A stretch of DNA of 64,000 nt from Streptomyces sp. NBC_01446. Its GTDB lineage: Bacteria > Actinomycetota > Actinomycetes > Streptomycetales > Streptomycetaceae. How positions within the stretch are numbered: position 1 is the stretch's first letter; each line of letters begins with the position of its first letter. Below are positions 34,005 to 43,496 of the stretch, in pieces. Below the pieces are notes generated by a model. It had not been told where the DNA came from. It saw only the letters and a program-made list of their open reading frames with translations, and searched no databases. The stretch lies in NCBI RefSeq assembly GCF_026340095.1, contig NZ_JAPEPO010000002.1, positions 620,001-684,000 on the forward strand, read 5' to 3'. Made by a program: the position numbers and the translations under genes.

Positions 34005-35471
34005 ATGCACAACACCCCCTACGCCGCGGTGGACCTGGGCGCCACCAGCGGTCGGGTCATCCTGGGCCGCGTAGGCCCGGACACCCTCGACCTCACCGAG
34101 GCACACAGGTTCCCCAACACTCCCGTCCAGCTGCCGGACGGACTGCGTTGGGATGTTCTCGCCCTCTACCAGAGCATCCTCGACGGCCTGCGCGCCGGCG
34201 GACAGGTCACCTCGATCGGCATCGACACCTGGGCCGTCGACTACGGACTCCTGGACGCGGACGGCGCCTTGCTGGGGCACCCGTTCCACTACCGCGACAA
34301 CCGCACCGAAGGCGTCGCGGCCCGCGAGGTGTGGCCCAAGATCGGGTCGAACGAGCTGTATCAGGTCACCGGGCTCCAGCACCTCCCGTTCACCACCGTG
34401 TACCAGTTGGCCGCCAGTGCGGACAGTGCGCAGATCCGCGCCGCCCGGACCCTCCTGATGATTCCCGACCTGCTGGTTCACTGGCTGACGGGCTCCATCG
34501 GCGCGGAGGAGACCAACGCCTCGACCACCGGCCTCTTCGACGCGCGCACCGGCACCTGGGCGGGGCACATCCTGGACCGGCTCTCGCTGGACCCGGAACT
34601 GCTGCCGCCGCTGCGCGCGCCCGGCGACCTTGCCGGCACGCTCCTCCCGCACGTCGCCGCGTACACCGGTCTGTCCGCCGGCACCCCCGTGGTCACCGTC
34701 GCATCGCACGACACGGCCTCGGCCGTCGCCGCCGTCCCGGCCACGACCGACGACTTCGCGTACATCTCGTGCGGCACATGGTCTCTGGCAGGGCTGGAAC
34801 TCGACAAGCCGGTCCTGACCGATGGATCCCGCGCCGCGAACTTCACCAACGAGCGCGGCATCGACGGCACCGTCCGCTATCTGCGCAACATCATGGGCCT
34901 GTGGCTGCTCGAGGAGTGCCGCCGCACCTGGACGATGCAGGGCCTTCCCACCGATCTGCCCGCCCTGCTCGCCGAGGCCGCCCGCGCCGAGCCGTTCGCC
35001 GCCCTCGTCGACGCCCAGGCACCGGAGTTCCTGGCACCCGGCGACATGCCCGAACGCATCCGCGCCTACTGCCGCCGCACCGGCCAGCCGGTGCCCGACA
35101 GCCAGGGCGCCCTGGTCCGCTGCATCCTGGAATCGCTGGCCCTGGCCCACCGCACCGTCCTGCGCCAGGCCTCCGTGCTCGCGGACCGCGACATCAGCCA
35201 CGTCCATCTGGTGGGCGGCGGGTCCCGCAACGAGCTGCTCTGCCAGCTCACCGCCGACGCCACCGGCCTCCCCGTGATAGCCGGCCCCACCGAGGCGACG
35301 GCCCTAGGCAACATCCTCGTACAGGCCCGAGCTCATGGACGCGTCGGCGACCTGCCCGCGATGCGCCGTCTCATCGCCGGCACCCAGGAGCTGCGCCACC
35401 ACACACCGCGCGGCGACGGCGCCTCCTGGGCGACGGCCGCCTCCCGCCTCCCCACCATCAAGGAGTCGTGA
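34005..35471 (+). CDS. rhaB: Rhamnulokinase
   Basis: A 488-residue FGGY carbohydrate kinase of the rhamnulokinase type. N-terminal AVDLGATSGRVILGRV is the phosphate-binding loop, SIGIDTWAVDYGLLD holds the catalytic Asp, VASHDTASAVAAVP is characteristic of RhaB, and HLVGGGSRNELLCQLTAD is the C-terminal adenosine-binding motif (in parts). It phosphorylates L-rhamnulose at C1 before aldol cleavage. Its stop shares one base with the start of lutA. Confidence 0.95.
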   Translation: MHNTPYAAVDLGATSGRVILGRVGPDTLDLTEAHRFPNTPVQLPDGLRWDVLALYQSILDGLRAGGQVTSIGIDTWAVDYGLLDADGALLGHPFHYRDNRTEGVAAREVWPKIGSNELYQVTGLQHLPFTTVYQLAASADSAQIRAARTLLMIPDLLVHWLTGSIGAEETNASTTGLFDARTGTWAGHILDRLSLDPELLPPLRAPGDLAGTLLPHVAAYTGLSAGTPVVTVASHDTASAVAAVPATTDDFAYISCGTWSLAGLELDKPVLTDGSRAANFTNERGIDGTVRYLRNIMGLWLLEECRRTWTMQGLPTDLPALLAEAARAEPFAALVDAQAPEFLAPGDMPERIRAYCRRTGQPVPDSQGALVRCILESLALAHRTVLRQASVLADRDISHVHLVGGGSRNELLCQLTADATGLPVIAGPTEATALGNILVQARAHGRVGDLPAMRRLIAGTQELRHHTPRGDGASWATAASRLPTIKES

Positions 35472-36214
35472 TGCGTGTCGCCCTCTTTGCCACCTGCGTG
35501 AACGATGCCGTCTACCCCTCCACGGCCATCGCCACCGTCCGGCTCCTCGAACGCCTCGGCGTGCAGGTCGACTTCCCTGCCGCGCAGACCTGTTGCGGCC
35601 AGCCGCAGTTCAACACCGGCTACCGTCGCGACACCGAGCCCCTGGTCCGCCGCATGGGCCGCGCCTTCGAGGGCTACGACTATGTAGTCACCCCGTCGGG
35701 CTCCTGCGCGGCGATGGTCCGCGACAACTATCCGCGGATCGCCGCGAAGGGCACCGACCCCCGGCTGACCCAGGTCGCGGACTCCCTGGTCCCACGCATG
35801 TACGAGCTGACGGAGTTCCTGGTCGACGTACTGAAGGTGACCGACGTGGGCGCGTACTTCCCGCACACGGTGACGTACCACCCCTCCTGTCACGGCCTGC
35901 GCATGCTGGGCCTGGGCGACAGGCCTACCCAACTCCTCAAAGCAGTCCGGGGACTTGAGCTCATCGAGCTGCCCGGTGCGGAGGAGTGCTGCGGCTTCGG
36001 CGGCACCTTCGCCGTCAAGAACGCCGACGTGTCCGCGGCCATGGGCGAGGACAAGGTCCGCAACGCCCGCTCCACCGGCGCCGACGTCCTGTGCGGTGCC
36101 GACAACTCCTGCCTGATGCACATCGACGGCGTCATGCGCCGCCAGGACGCCCCACAGCGAGCCCTGCACCTGGCAGAGATCCTCGCCAGCACCGAAGAGG
36201 AGCCCTGGTCATGA
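35471..36214 (+). CDS. lutA: Lactate utilisation protein A (cysteine-rich iron-sulfur subunit)
   Basis: A 247-residue LutA/YkgE protein with two CCG domains: QTCCGQPQFNTG near residue 40 and AEECCGFGGTFAVK near residue 170, plus PSGSCAAMV and YHPSCHGLR. It carries electrons as part of the LutABC L-lactate oxidation complex. It overlaps rhaB by one base and lutB by ATGA, so lactate oxidation is tied to rhamnose catabolism. Confidence 0.93.
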   Translation: MRVALFATCVNDAVYPSTAIATVRLLERLGVQVDFPAAQTCCGQPQFNTGYRRDTEPLVRRMGRAFEGYDYVVTPSGSCAAMVRDNYPRIAAKGTDPRLTQVADSLVPRMYELTEFLVDVLKVTDVGAYFPHTVTYHPSCHGLRMLGLGDRPTQLLKAVRGLELIELPGAEECCGFGGTFAVKNADVSAAMGEDKVRNARSTGADVLCGADNSCLMHIDGVMRRQDAPQRALHLAEILASTEEEPWS

Positions 36215-37635
36215 GCGGCACGTTCGTCGGCATGCCCGCCTTCCCGAAGGCCGCGCACGAGGCCGTCGGCAACACCACCCTGCGCGCCAACCTCCGGCAC
36301 GCCACGCACACCATCCGCGACAAGCGGGCCAAAGCCGTCGCCGAGCTCGACGACTGGGCACTCCTGCGCGAGGCCGGCAAACAGATCAAGGACCACACCC
36401 TCCGTCATCTCGACACCTACCTCGTCCAGTTGGAGGAGACCGTCACCGCGGCGGGCGGCACCGTCCACTGGGCAACCGACGCCGACGAGGCCAACCGGAT
36501 CGTGACCCACCTGGTCAAAGAGACCGGCGAGTGCGAAGTCGTCAAGGTCAAGTCGATGGCCACCCAGGAGATCGGGCTCAACGAAGCACTCGAAGAAGCC
36601 GGAATCGCCGCCTACGAGACCGACCTCGCCGAACTCATCGTGCAGCTCGGCCACGACCGCCCCTCCCACATCCTCGTCCCCGCCATCCACCGCAACCGCG
36701 GCGAGATCCGCGACATCTTCACCAAGGAGATGGGCGAGTGGGGCCGCCCGGCCCCCGAAGGCCTCACCGACACCCCCGCCGAACTCGCCGAAGCCGCCCG
36801 CCTCCACCTGCGCGAGAAGTTCCTGCGCGCCAAGGTCGGCATCTCCGGGGCGAACTTCATGGTCGCCGAGACCGGCACCCTCGTCGTCGTCGAGTCCGAG
36901 GGCAACGGCCGCATGTGCCTCACCCTGCCCGAGACACTCATCTCCGTCGTCGGCATCGAGAAAATCGTCCCCACCTGGCGCGACCTCGAAATCTTCCTCC
37001 AGACACTCCCCCGCTCCTCCACGGCCGAGCGCATGAACCCGTACACGTCGATGTGGACCGGCACCACCGACACAGACGGCCCGCGCGCCTTCCACCTCGT
37101 CCTCATCGACAACGGCCGCACCGACACCCTCGCCGACGAAGTCGGCCGCCAGGCCCTGCGCTGCATCCGCTGCTCCGCCTGCCTCAACGTCTGCCCCGTC
37201 TACGAAAGGGCCGGCGGCCACGCCTACGGCTCCGTCTACCCCGGCCCCATCGGCGCCATCCTCAGCCCCCAACTCCGCGGCACAACAAGCGAGATCGACG
37301 CCTCACTCCCCTACGCCTCCAGCCTCTGCGGCGCCTGCTACGAAGTCTGCCCCGTCGCCATCGACATCCCCGAAGTCCTCGTGCACCTGCGGGAGAAGGT
37401 CGCCGACCAAGGAGGTCCCGGCCACCGCCTGGAGAGGGCCGCGATCAAGGCGGCGGGTTGGATCCTCGACCACCCCGGTGCCCTCGCGGCAGGCGAACGC
37501 GTCGCGTCGAGGACCCGCAAACTGCACCCGAAGAAACTCCCGGGCCCGGGCGCCGGGCAGTGGACCAACAGCCGCGACCTGCCCCAGATGCCCGCCGAAC
37601 CGTTCCGCGACTGGTGGAAGAAGAACCGCACATGA
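36211..37635 (+). CDS. lutB: Lactate utilisation iron-sulfur protein B
   Basis: A 474-residue LutB/YkgF protein. The N-terminal two thirds form the LutB domain (VKVKSMATQEIGLNEALEEAG and ANFMVAETGTLVVVESEGN in parts), and the C-terminal third has two 4Fe-4S motifs, CIRCSACLNVCPVY and CGACYEVCPVAIDIP. It is the core redox subunit of the L-lactate to pyruvate complex. It is coupled to lutA and lutC by ATGA overlaps. Confidence 0.95.
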   Translation: MSGTFVGMPAFPKAAHEAVGNTTLRANLRHATHTIRDKRAKAVAELDDWALLREAGKQIKDHTLRHLDTYLVQLEETVTAAGGTVHWATDADEANRIVTHLVKETGECEVVKVKSMATQEIGLNEALEEAGIAAYETDLAELIVQLGHDRPSHILVPAIHRNRGEIRDIFTKEMGEWGRPAPEGLTDTPAELAEAARLHLREKFLRAKVGISGANFMVAETGTLVVVESEGNGRMCLTLPETLISVVGIEKIVPTWRDLEIFLQTLPRSSTAERMNPYTSMWTGTTDTDGPRAFHLVLIDNGRTDTLADEVGRQALRCIRCSACLNVCPVYERAGGHAYGSVYPGPIGAILSPQLRGTTSEIDASLPYASSLCGACYEVCPVAIDIPEVLVHLREKVADQGGPGHRLERAAIKAAGWILDHPGALAAGERVASRTRKLHPKKLPGPGAGQWTNSRDLPQMPAEPFRDWWKKNRT

Positions 37636-38294
37636 GCTCCCCCACGCCGCCCTCGTCCCGCGAGCGGATACTGGCCCGCGTACGCGAAGCCCTCACCGAC
37701 GCACCCGAGACGCCTGAGCCCACGCGGGACTACCTCCCCACGCACACCATCGACGATGCGGCTACGGTCCTCGACCTGCTGCACGAGAACCTGGCCGACT
37801 ACCGGGCTTTCGTGCACCGGGTCGCGGATGACGAACTTCCTTCCTTCATAGGGACGTTGCTCGCCGAGAACGGGGTCCGCACTGTCGCGGTGCCACCGGG
37901 TCTGTCGGCCAGATGGCTGGCCGCAAGCGAGGTGGAGCAACTCCTGGACGAGGGCGCGCCGGGCGGCGCCGTCCTCACGCCGTACGACCTCGACGCCATC
38001 GACGCCGTGGTCACCTCCTGTGCCCTGGCCATCGCGGAGACCGGCACGATCGTCCTGGACGGCGGCCCGGGGCAGGGCCGCCGTGCACTCACCCTCGTCC
38101 CCGATCTGCACATCTGCGTCGTGCGCACCAGGGATCAGGTCGTCGCCTCGGTCCCGCAGTCGCTCCCCCGCCTGGACCCCGGCCGCCCGCTCACGTGGAT
38201 CTCGGGCCCCTCCGCCACCAGCGACATCGAGCTCGACCGGGTCGAAGGAGTACACGGGCCGCGCACCCTGCATGTAGTGCTGCTCTGTCCGTGA
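37632..38294 (+). CDS. lutC: Lactate utilisation protein C
   Basis: A 220-residue LutC/YkgG-like protein with the DUF162 pattern: VVTSCALAIAETGTIVLDGG (in parts), DLHICVVRTRDQVV and the closing GPSATSDIELDRVEGVHGPR. It completes the LutABC complex. The operon seems to end here; no clear hairpin follows. Confidence 0.94.
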   Translation: MSSPTPPSSRERILARVREALTDAPETPEPTRDYLPTHTIDDAATVLDLLHENLADYRAFVHRVADDELPSFIGTLLAENGVRTVAVPPGLSARWLAASEVEQLLDEGAPGGAVLTPYDLDAIDAVVTSCALAIAETGTIVLDGGPGQGRRALTLVPDLHICVVRTRDQVVASVPQSLPRLDPGRPLTWISGPSATSDIELDRVEGVHGPRTLHVVLLCP

Positions 38295-38383
38295 GCCATA
38301 TGCTTTTGCGGTGAATCAGTACCGGTCGGTCCAGCGCCGTGACATCGTTCGACGGTGGCTGCCACCGCTGCTTGGGGGGAATC

Positions 38384-38746
38384 TTGGAACGACCGGACGA
38401 CCGCATCGCATCGGCCCTGCGCTTTTCCACGGAACTCATCGCCTGGGTAGCCACTCCCTGGGCGCTGTGGGGACAGTCCTGGCTGCTCGCCGTCCTGGCT
38501 GTGATGATTCTGATCGGCCTTCCCACTGTCTTCTCGACCCCCGGCGACAAGGCGCAGGTACTCGTCCCCGTTCCGGGCTCGGTCACGATCCTGCTGGTAC
38601 TGCTTCAGTTCGCCGCGGCCGTAACCTCCGCATGGCTGGCGTGGCCCGTCTGGGCGGCAGTCCTCGTGTCACTGCTGGTCGCTGCGAGCCTCGTCACGGA
38701 ACGCCGGCGCTGGCGGTGGCTGCTGTCGACGGATCCCCGGGCATGA
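38384..38746 (+). CDS. Small membrane protein, DUF2568/YrdB-like
   Basis: About 120 residues with four hydrophobic helices (AWVATPWALWGQSWLLAVLAVM, SVTILLVLLQFAAAVTSAWLA, PVWAAVLVSLLVAASLV in parts) and a basic tail RRRWRWLL. The pattern fits YrdB/DUF2568 proteins of unknown function. I prefer the TTG at 38384, which follows a GGGGGG site at suitable distance; the GTG at 38339 has none. Confidence 0.65.
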   Translation: MERPDDRIASALRFSTELIAWVATPWALWGQSWLLAVLAVMILIGLPTVFSTPGDKAQVLVPVPGSVTILLVLLQFAAAVTSAWLAWPVWAAVLVSLLVAASLVTERRRWRWLLSTDPRA

Positions 38747-38776
38747 GGACCTGCTCGGCGACTCCGTGATCAGCGC

Positions 38777-39964
38777 TCAATCCGCCGTGGTCTCCGCGAC
38801 GATCATGTCGGTGACTGCCCGCATGTCTCCGTCCGCGAATGCACGCCGCTGCCGGTCCGCGGCCGTGCCCTCTTGGAGGAGGCGGTGCATGAGTGCCGCG
38901 ACCTCACGGCTGTCGCCCGCCTCCAGGAGCGCGGGCGTGATGCGATCCATCAGCTGGGACAGCACGTCCCCGGCGCTGCGGAGCCTTCCTTCGGGGTCCA
39001 CCAGCGATCCGCCGAGCCCATGGAGCGCGGCGTGCCAGTTCATCGCCTGCAGCAGTTCAGGCGGGCAAGGCTGTACGGGGGCACCCCCGTCCGTGATCGC
39101 CGTGGCGACAAGTGCCCGGACGATCCCCGTAATCATGACCGCCTCGTCCGCCCGGAGCTGGACGTCCGGGCAGCGCACTTCCACAGTCGTACCGCGGCTT
39201 GAGAGACGGGCCTGCCAGTAGATCTGCCTCAAGTCCGTGATCACTCCGCAGGACAGCAGTCGCTGGACACGCTGCTCGTGGTCAGCGAGGCCATCGAAGT
39301 AGGGCGAAGGACCGCTCACCGGCCACCGCCCGAACACGACCGTCCGCCAACTGGCGAACCCGGTGTTCCGCCCCGCCCAGAAGGGCGAGTTGGCGGCCAC
39401 GGCGACCACTACGGGAAGCCACAGCCGGATGCGGTTCAACACGGCAACAGCGACCTCCGGGTCGGGCACCGCGACGTCCACCTGCATGCCGCACACCAAC
39501 TGCTCGGACGCCAGCTGCGCAGACGTCGCACGCACGGCGTGGTAGCGCGGCAGGTTCGTCACCGGCGGCGGATCCTCCCCCTTGAGAGGCGGCGTGGCGC
39601 TGGCCGCGAGACGGCACCCCCGGCTCTCCGCCGCGCGTCCCAAGGCGTGGCGCAGACGCAGCAAGTGGCCCCCCACCTCCTCCAGATCGACGCACTGCGG
39701 GGTGACCACCTCGATCTGAGCCTGAGTCAGCTCCGCGCGAATCTCGGCTTCTTCCGCGATCGGTTCGAGCCCAACGGCACCTCGCACTTGATCCGCCTGC
39801 GGCGCCGGGAGGCCCGTGGCAGCGTCCAGCAGCAAATACTCCTCTTTCACTGCCACCGGGATCCGACTCACCGTGCCGCCGCTGTTCCCGCCGGCGCGGA
39901 CAAGTGTGTCCTGCTCGCTCTCCGGCAGCCGCGCCGGGGCAGCCGGGTCGTGAGTGGTAGCCAT
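38777..39964 (-). CDS. Carboxylate-amine ligase homologue (YbdK/GCS2-like)
   Basis: A 395-residue member of the glutamate-cysteine ligase family 2. The opening strand, usually GVEEEF, reads AVKEEYLLLD, and the HVHV motif region reads CGMQVDVAVPDPE, so two positions that normally hold acidic or His residues are changed. RLWLPVVVAVAANSPFWAGRNTGFASWR (in parts) is typical of the family. It could form an amide bond between a glutamate-like acid and an amine, but altered residues make the activity uncertain. It is convergent with the membrane protein gene. Confidence 0.8.
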   Translation of the reverse strand: MATTHDPAAPARLPESEQDTLVRAGGNSGGTVSRIPVAVKEEYLLLDAATGLPAPQADQVRGAVGLEPIAEEAEIRAELTQAQIEVVTPQCVDLEEVGGHLLRLRHALGRAAESRGCRLAASATPPLKGEDPPPVTNLPRYHAVRATSAQLASEQLVCGMQVDVAVPDPEVAVAVLNRIRLWLPVVVAVAANSPFWAGRNTGFASWRTVVFGRWPVSGPSPYFDGLADHEQRVQRLLSCGVITDLRQIYWQARLSSRGTTVEVRCPDVQLRADEAVMITGIVRALVATAITDGGAPVQPCPPELLQAMNWHAALHGLGGSLVDPEGRLRSAGDVLSQLMDRITPALLEAGDSREVAALMHRLLQEGTAADRQRRAFADGDMRAVTDMIVAETTAD

Positions 39965-40139
39965 GAGGACGTCCTTCCGTACACCCGCAGGCGGGCAGAC
40001 CGTCGGACGAGTACCCCTGGCACCTTCCTTCAGGCATCCGGACCTTCGCGACGGCCCCGCCAGGTTTTACTGCGCGCTCCAGGGATACCCGACGCTCAGT
40101 GTTCCCAGATGGCTACGAGCTGAGCAATCACGCTGAGGA

Positions 40140-40823
40140 ATGGCGGTAGCCATGACCGACAGCAAGAGGAATGGCACCAAGAGGAACAAGGAAGTGATGG
40201 GCGAACTGCTCCGCCGTCACGGGCAGACCTACGCCGCCGAGGCCCACATCCATCTCAAGGACACGCCTCAGCCGCTCTACCGGACCCTCGTACTGGCGCA
40301 CCTGCTCAGCGGGCGGATCCGTGCTTCTGTCGCGGTCTCGACGTCGCGCGCCCTGCACGAGGCCGGGCTGAGGAACCCGAAACGCATGACCGAAGCCACC
40401 TGGCAGGAGCGCGTAGACGCGCTCGGGCGGGGTGGCTATCGCCGGTACGACGAACGCACGGCCACCCAGCTGGGCGAGGGAGGCCGGATACTGATCGACC
40501 ACTGGGGCGGCGACCTGCGCAGGTTGCGGCAGCAGGCAGACGGCGACGCGGACGAGTTGCGGCGTCTGCTGCGGGAACTGCCAGGGGTCGGTCCGCTCGG
40601 AGCGGACATCTTCCTGCGTGAGGTCCAGGACGTGTGGCCGGAGTTCGGCCCCTTCGTGGACTCCAAGGCACTCCAGGGCGCCGAGCGTCTGGGACTGCCC
40701 CAGCGAACCTCCGACCTCGTCCGACTCGCGGATGAGGCGCCGAACGCGCAGCTGGCCTCGGCGCTGATGCGCGCCGCCTTGGACAAGGGAGTCGTGGCGG
40801 ACTGCCTGAACCGCGTCGCCTGA
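40140..40823 (+). CDS. HhH-GPD DNA glycosylase/endonuclease III-like protein
   Basis: A 227-residue all-helical protein. LLRELPGVGPLGADIFLREVQ is a helix-hairpin-helix DNA-binding motif, and FVDSKALQGAERLGLP follows where the catalytic Asp loop of the superfamily lies. The four-Cys iron-sulfur cluster of Nth is absent. It is probably a DNA repair protein of the actinobacterial endonuclease-like group, or a DNA-binding relative without lyase activity. The GAGG before the first ATG is very close; an ATG four codons later is possible. Confidence 0.75.
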   Translation: MAVAMTDSKRNGTKRNKEVMGELLRRHGQTYAAEAHIHLKDTPQPLYRTLVLAHLLSGRIRASVAVSTSRALHEAGLRNPKRMTEATWQERVDALGRGGYRRYDERTATQLGEGGRILIDHWGGDLRRLRQQADGDADELRRLLRELPGVGPLGADIFLREVQDVWPEFGPFVDSKALQGAERLGLPQRTSDLVRLADEAPNAQLASALMRAALDKGVVADCLNRVA

Positions 40824-41288
40824 CTGCCGCCTCCCGGAGGCATGACTCATCCGGCCCGCTCCAGACCCCTGAGGAGGGCGTTCGAAGACGGCTCCCGCAA
40901 CACGGGCACGCCACGCGGAGCCCGTAGGTCCACCACGGGTCGGGCTCATCCCCCCACGCGCGAGCAGTACGCCCCGGTCTGAGACCGCGCAGGTACGCAC
41001 CGGCCTCGGAGGGATGACGGCCTGGTCGCCGCTTGTGGACGGCGGAACGCCTCGGAGTCCCGCCGTACTGTCACCGGCCCTCGACCCGCTGTCACTGCGG
41101 CGCGGCAGGACGCTCGCGGCCCTGCGCGCCATGATGATCACGTCCAAGCGTGGCCGATGCGGCAGCCTGCCGAGATGCTGCGCGCCTACCTCCCGCCCCG
41201 CACCATCGGCGGGTGCCATACCGGCATCAGGGGGCCCCGCAGGTGCGGCAGCATGAAGGGGGCGACCGCCCATTCGCAGATGTCTAGG
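40824..41288. other. Gene-free stretch
   Basis: 465 bp between convergent genes. No frame shows a family motif or a ribosome binding site, and no strong hairpin is visible. Confidence 0.5.
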
Positions 41289-43136
41289 TCAGCGCATGAC
41301 AGCCGTCTCGACCAGCAGCCGTGCCGCCGCCGCGATCGACGCGGCATCGATACCGGCAGCGTGCAGTTGCTCCGCGGGACTCGCCGAGCCCGGCATCGTT
41401 CCGACGGCCAGGCGCACCAGTCGCGGAACGGGCCGGCCGTCGACGAACGCGTCGAGCACCGCGTCCCCGATACCGCCTTCCTCGCGGTGGTCCTCCACTG
41501 TCAGGAGGCAACCGGTGCTCTCGGCGGCCTCGTGCAGGGTGCGGCGGTCGACCGGCTTGACCGAGTACAGGTCGATCACCCGGATCGGGATGCCCTCACG
41601 GCCGAGCAGCTCGGCGGCGGCCAGTGCCTCGTGGAGAGTGACGCCCGCCGCGACTACAGTCAGCCGGTCCTCGCCGGAGGCGCGCAGCACCTTGCTTCCG
41701 CCGATCGGGAACTCCTCCGTGGGGTTGTAGATGACGGGGGTGCCGCCGCGGGACGTGCGCAGATAGCGGATGCCGTCGAGGCCCGCCATCTCCGCGACGA
41801 GTTTCGCCGTCTGGTTGGCATCGCACGGGTACAGGATGGTCGAGCCGTACACCGCCCGGAACATCGCGAGGTCCTCGAGCCCCATCTGCGACGGCCCGTC
41901 CTGGCCGATGGCGACACCCGCGTGCGACCCGACGAGATTGATCCCGGCCCCGCTGATCGAGGCCATACGCACGAAGTCGTACGCGCGGGTGAGGAACGCG
42001 GCGAACGTGGAGGCGTACGGCACCCAGCCGCGCGTCGCCATCCCGACCGAGGTGGCGACCAGCTGCTGCTCGGCGATGTAGCACTCGAAGAAGCGGTCGG
42101 GGTGCTCCTTGGCGAAGAACTCGGAGCGTGTGGAGTCGCTCACCTCGCCGTCCAGGGCGACGACGTTGCCACGGGCGGTTCCGACGGCGGCGAGCGCCTT
42201 CCCGTAGGCGTCGCGGGTGGCGACCTCGTCGCCGGTCTCGTATCGGGGCAGCTCCGCGTGGCCCGACCCCACGGGATGCAGGATCCGTGCGGCGGGCGGA
42301 TGGTGCACCTCGACGCGCAGGTCGCGCACGCCGCCGAGCTCGGCGATCGCCTCCTCGGTGTCCGGCAGCGGCTTGCCGTGCATGCCCTCGCGGTCCTGGA
42401 CCGAGGCCACGCCCTTGCCCTTGAAGGTGCGGGCGAGGATCACGGTCGGCTGCCCGGCGGTGGACCGGGCCTCGTCGTATGCATGGTCGATGGCGCCGAT
42501 GTCGTGCCCGTCGATCTCGACGGTGTGCCAGCCGAAGGCCTGGAAACGGCGCGCGTAGGCCTTCAGGTCGTGTCCGTGCCGGGTCGGCCCGCGCTGGCCG
42601 AGGCGGTTGACGTCGACGATCGCTGTGAGATTGTCCAGATGCTCGTATCCGGCGTGCTCGGCCGCCTCCCAGACCGAGCCCTCGGCCAGCTCGCTGTCGC
42701 CGCACAACACCCAGACGCGGTATCCCGTACGGTCGAGCCGCTTGCCGGCCAGTGCGATGCCGACGCCGACGGGCAGCCCCTGTCCGAGCGAGCCGGTGGC
42801 CGTCTCGACCCACGGCAGCCGCCGCGGCGTCGGATGTCCTTCCAGCCGGCTGCCGAGCCTGCGGAAGGTCAGCAGTTCGGTGTCGTTGATCGCGCCCGCC
42901 GCCCTGTACGCGGCGTACAGCAGCGGTGAGGCGTGTCCCTTCGAGAGCACGAAACGGTCGTTACCGGAGTGTGCGGGGCGGTCGAAGTCATAGCGCATGT
43001 GGTTGGCCAGCAGGACGGCCATCAGGTCGGCCGCGGACATCGAGGAGGTGGGATGCCCGGAGCCCGCGGCGGCGGAGGCGCGGACACTGTCGACACGCAG
43101 CTGCTGAGCGAGTTCCGTGAGTGGATGAGTGTTCAT
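41289..43136 (-). CDS. Transketolase
   Basis: A 615-residue full transketolase. The thiamine diphosphate motif is GDSELAEGSVWEA through IVDVN, the N-terminal GSGHPTSSMSAAD and FVLSKGHASPLLYAAY segments hold catalytic His residues, and the pyrimidine domain has YIAEQQLVATSVGMA (usual catalytic Glu). The length of about 620 residues is the short, TKTL-like type rather than the 660-700-residue housekeeping form. It transfers two-carbon units in the pentose phosphate pathway. A second copy elsewhere is likely, so this may serve a special carbon source. It stands alone. Confidence 0.93.
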   Translation of the reverse strand: MNTHPLTELAQQLRVDSVRASAAAGSGHPTSSMSAADLMAVLLANHMRYDFDRPAHSGNDRFVLSKGHASPLLYAAYRAAGAINDTELLTFRRLGSRLEGHPTPRRLPWVETATGSLGQGLPVGVGIALAGKRLDRTGYRVWVLCGDSELAEGSVWEAAEHAGYEHLDNLTAIVDVNRLGQRGPTRHGHDLKAYARRFQAFGWHTVEIDGHDIGAIDHAYDEARSTAGQPTVILARTFKGKGVASVQDREGMHGKPLPDTEEAIAELGGVRDLRVEVHHPPAARILHPVGSGHAELPRYETGDEVATRDAYGKALAAVGTARGNVVALDGEVSDSTRSEFFAKEHPDRFFECYIAEQQLVATSVGMATRGWVPYASTFAAFLTRAYDFVRMASISGAGINLVGSHAGVAIGQDGPSQMGLEDLAMFRAVYGSTILYPCDANQTAKLVAEMAGLDGIRYLRTSRGGTPVIYNPTEEFPIGGSKVLRASGEDRLTVVAAGVTLHEALAAAELLGREGIPIRVIDLYSVKPVDRRTLHEAAESTGCLLTVEDHREEGGIGDAVLDAFVDGRPVPRLVRLAVGTMPGSASPAEQLHAAGIDAASIAAAARLLVETAVMR

Positions 43137-43433
43137 GTCACTCCTTCCGAGGGGTTGTCGCCCCGGTCGGGGGCGCCCGCCGCGCGCGCCGACGGTTGCT
43201 TGCGCACCAGGTCCGTCGGTGAGCAGTTCCCCGTGCGCGTAACGGCGACGCGATACACGGTGTCGCTCACCACCCGCTTACCGCGTCCCCCCGGCAAGCG
43301 CAGCCAAACACGCCGTGATGACCCTGCATCGAAGGCGTCATAGGCGCTGGGCGCAGCGCCTCCCCGAACCAGGCGCCGGACCGGCGGACCGATGTCTGGA
43401 CGTCACCGGCGAGGCTGAGTGGTCCTGCGCGTG

Positions 43434-43450
43434 CCCGTGACAGTCACGGG
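43434..43450. promoter_or_regulatory. 17-bp perfect palindrome in transketolase upstream region
   Basis: CCCGTGACAGTCACGGG, two 8-base arms around one A, lies in the 43137-43496 gene-free stretch between the phosphatase stop and the transketolase start. It could be an operator for the transketolase gene or a short terminator stem. The rest of the gap shows nothing. Confidence 0.5.
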
Positions 43451-43496
43451 TGATCGGACAAGCTGCGTTCGCCAAGTGCGGGCGTGTAGCGATGAG

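Noticed and set aside
41157..42929. 590-residue frame antisense to transketolase
   Set aside because: It has Val/Gly/Asp-rich shadow composition and no domain motif, while the minus strand is a complete transketolase.
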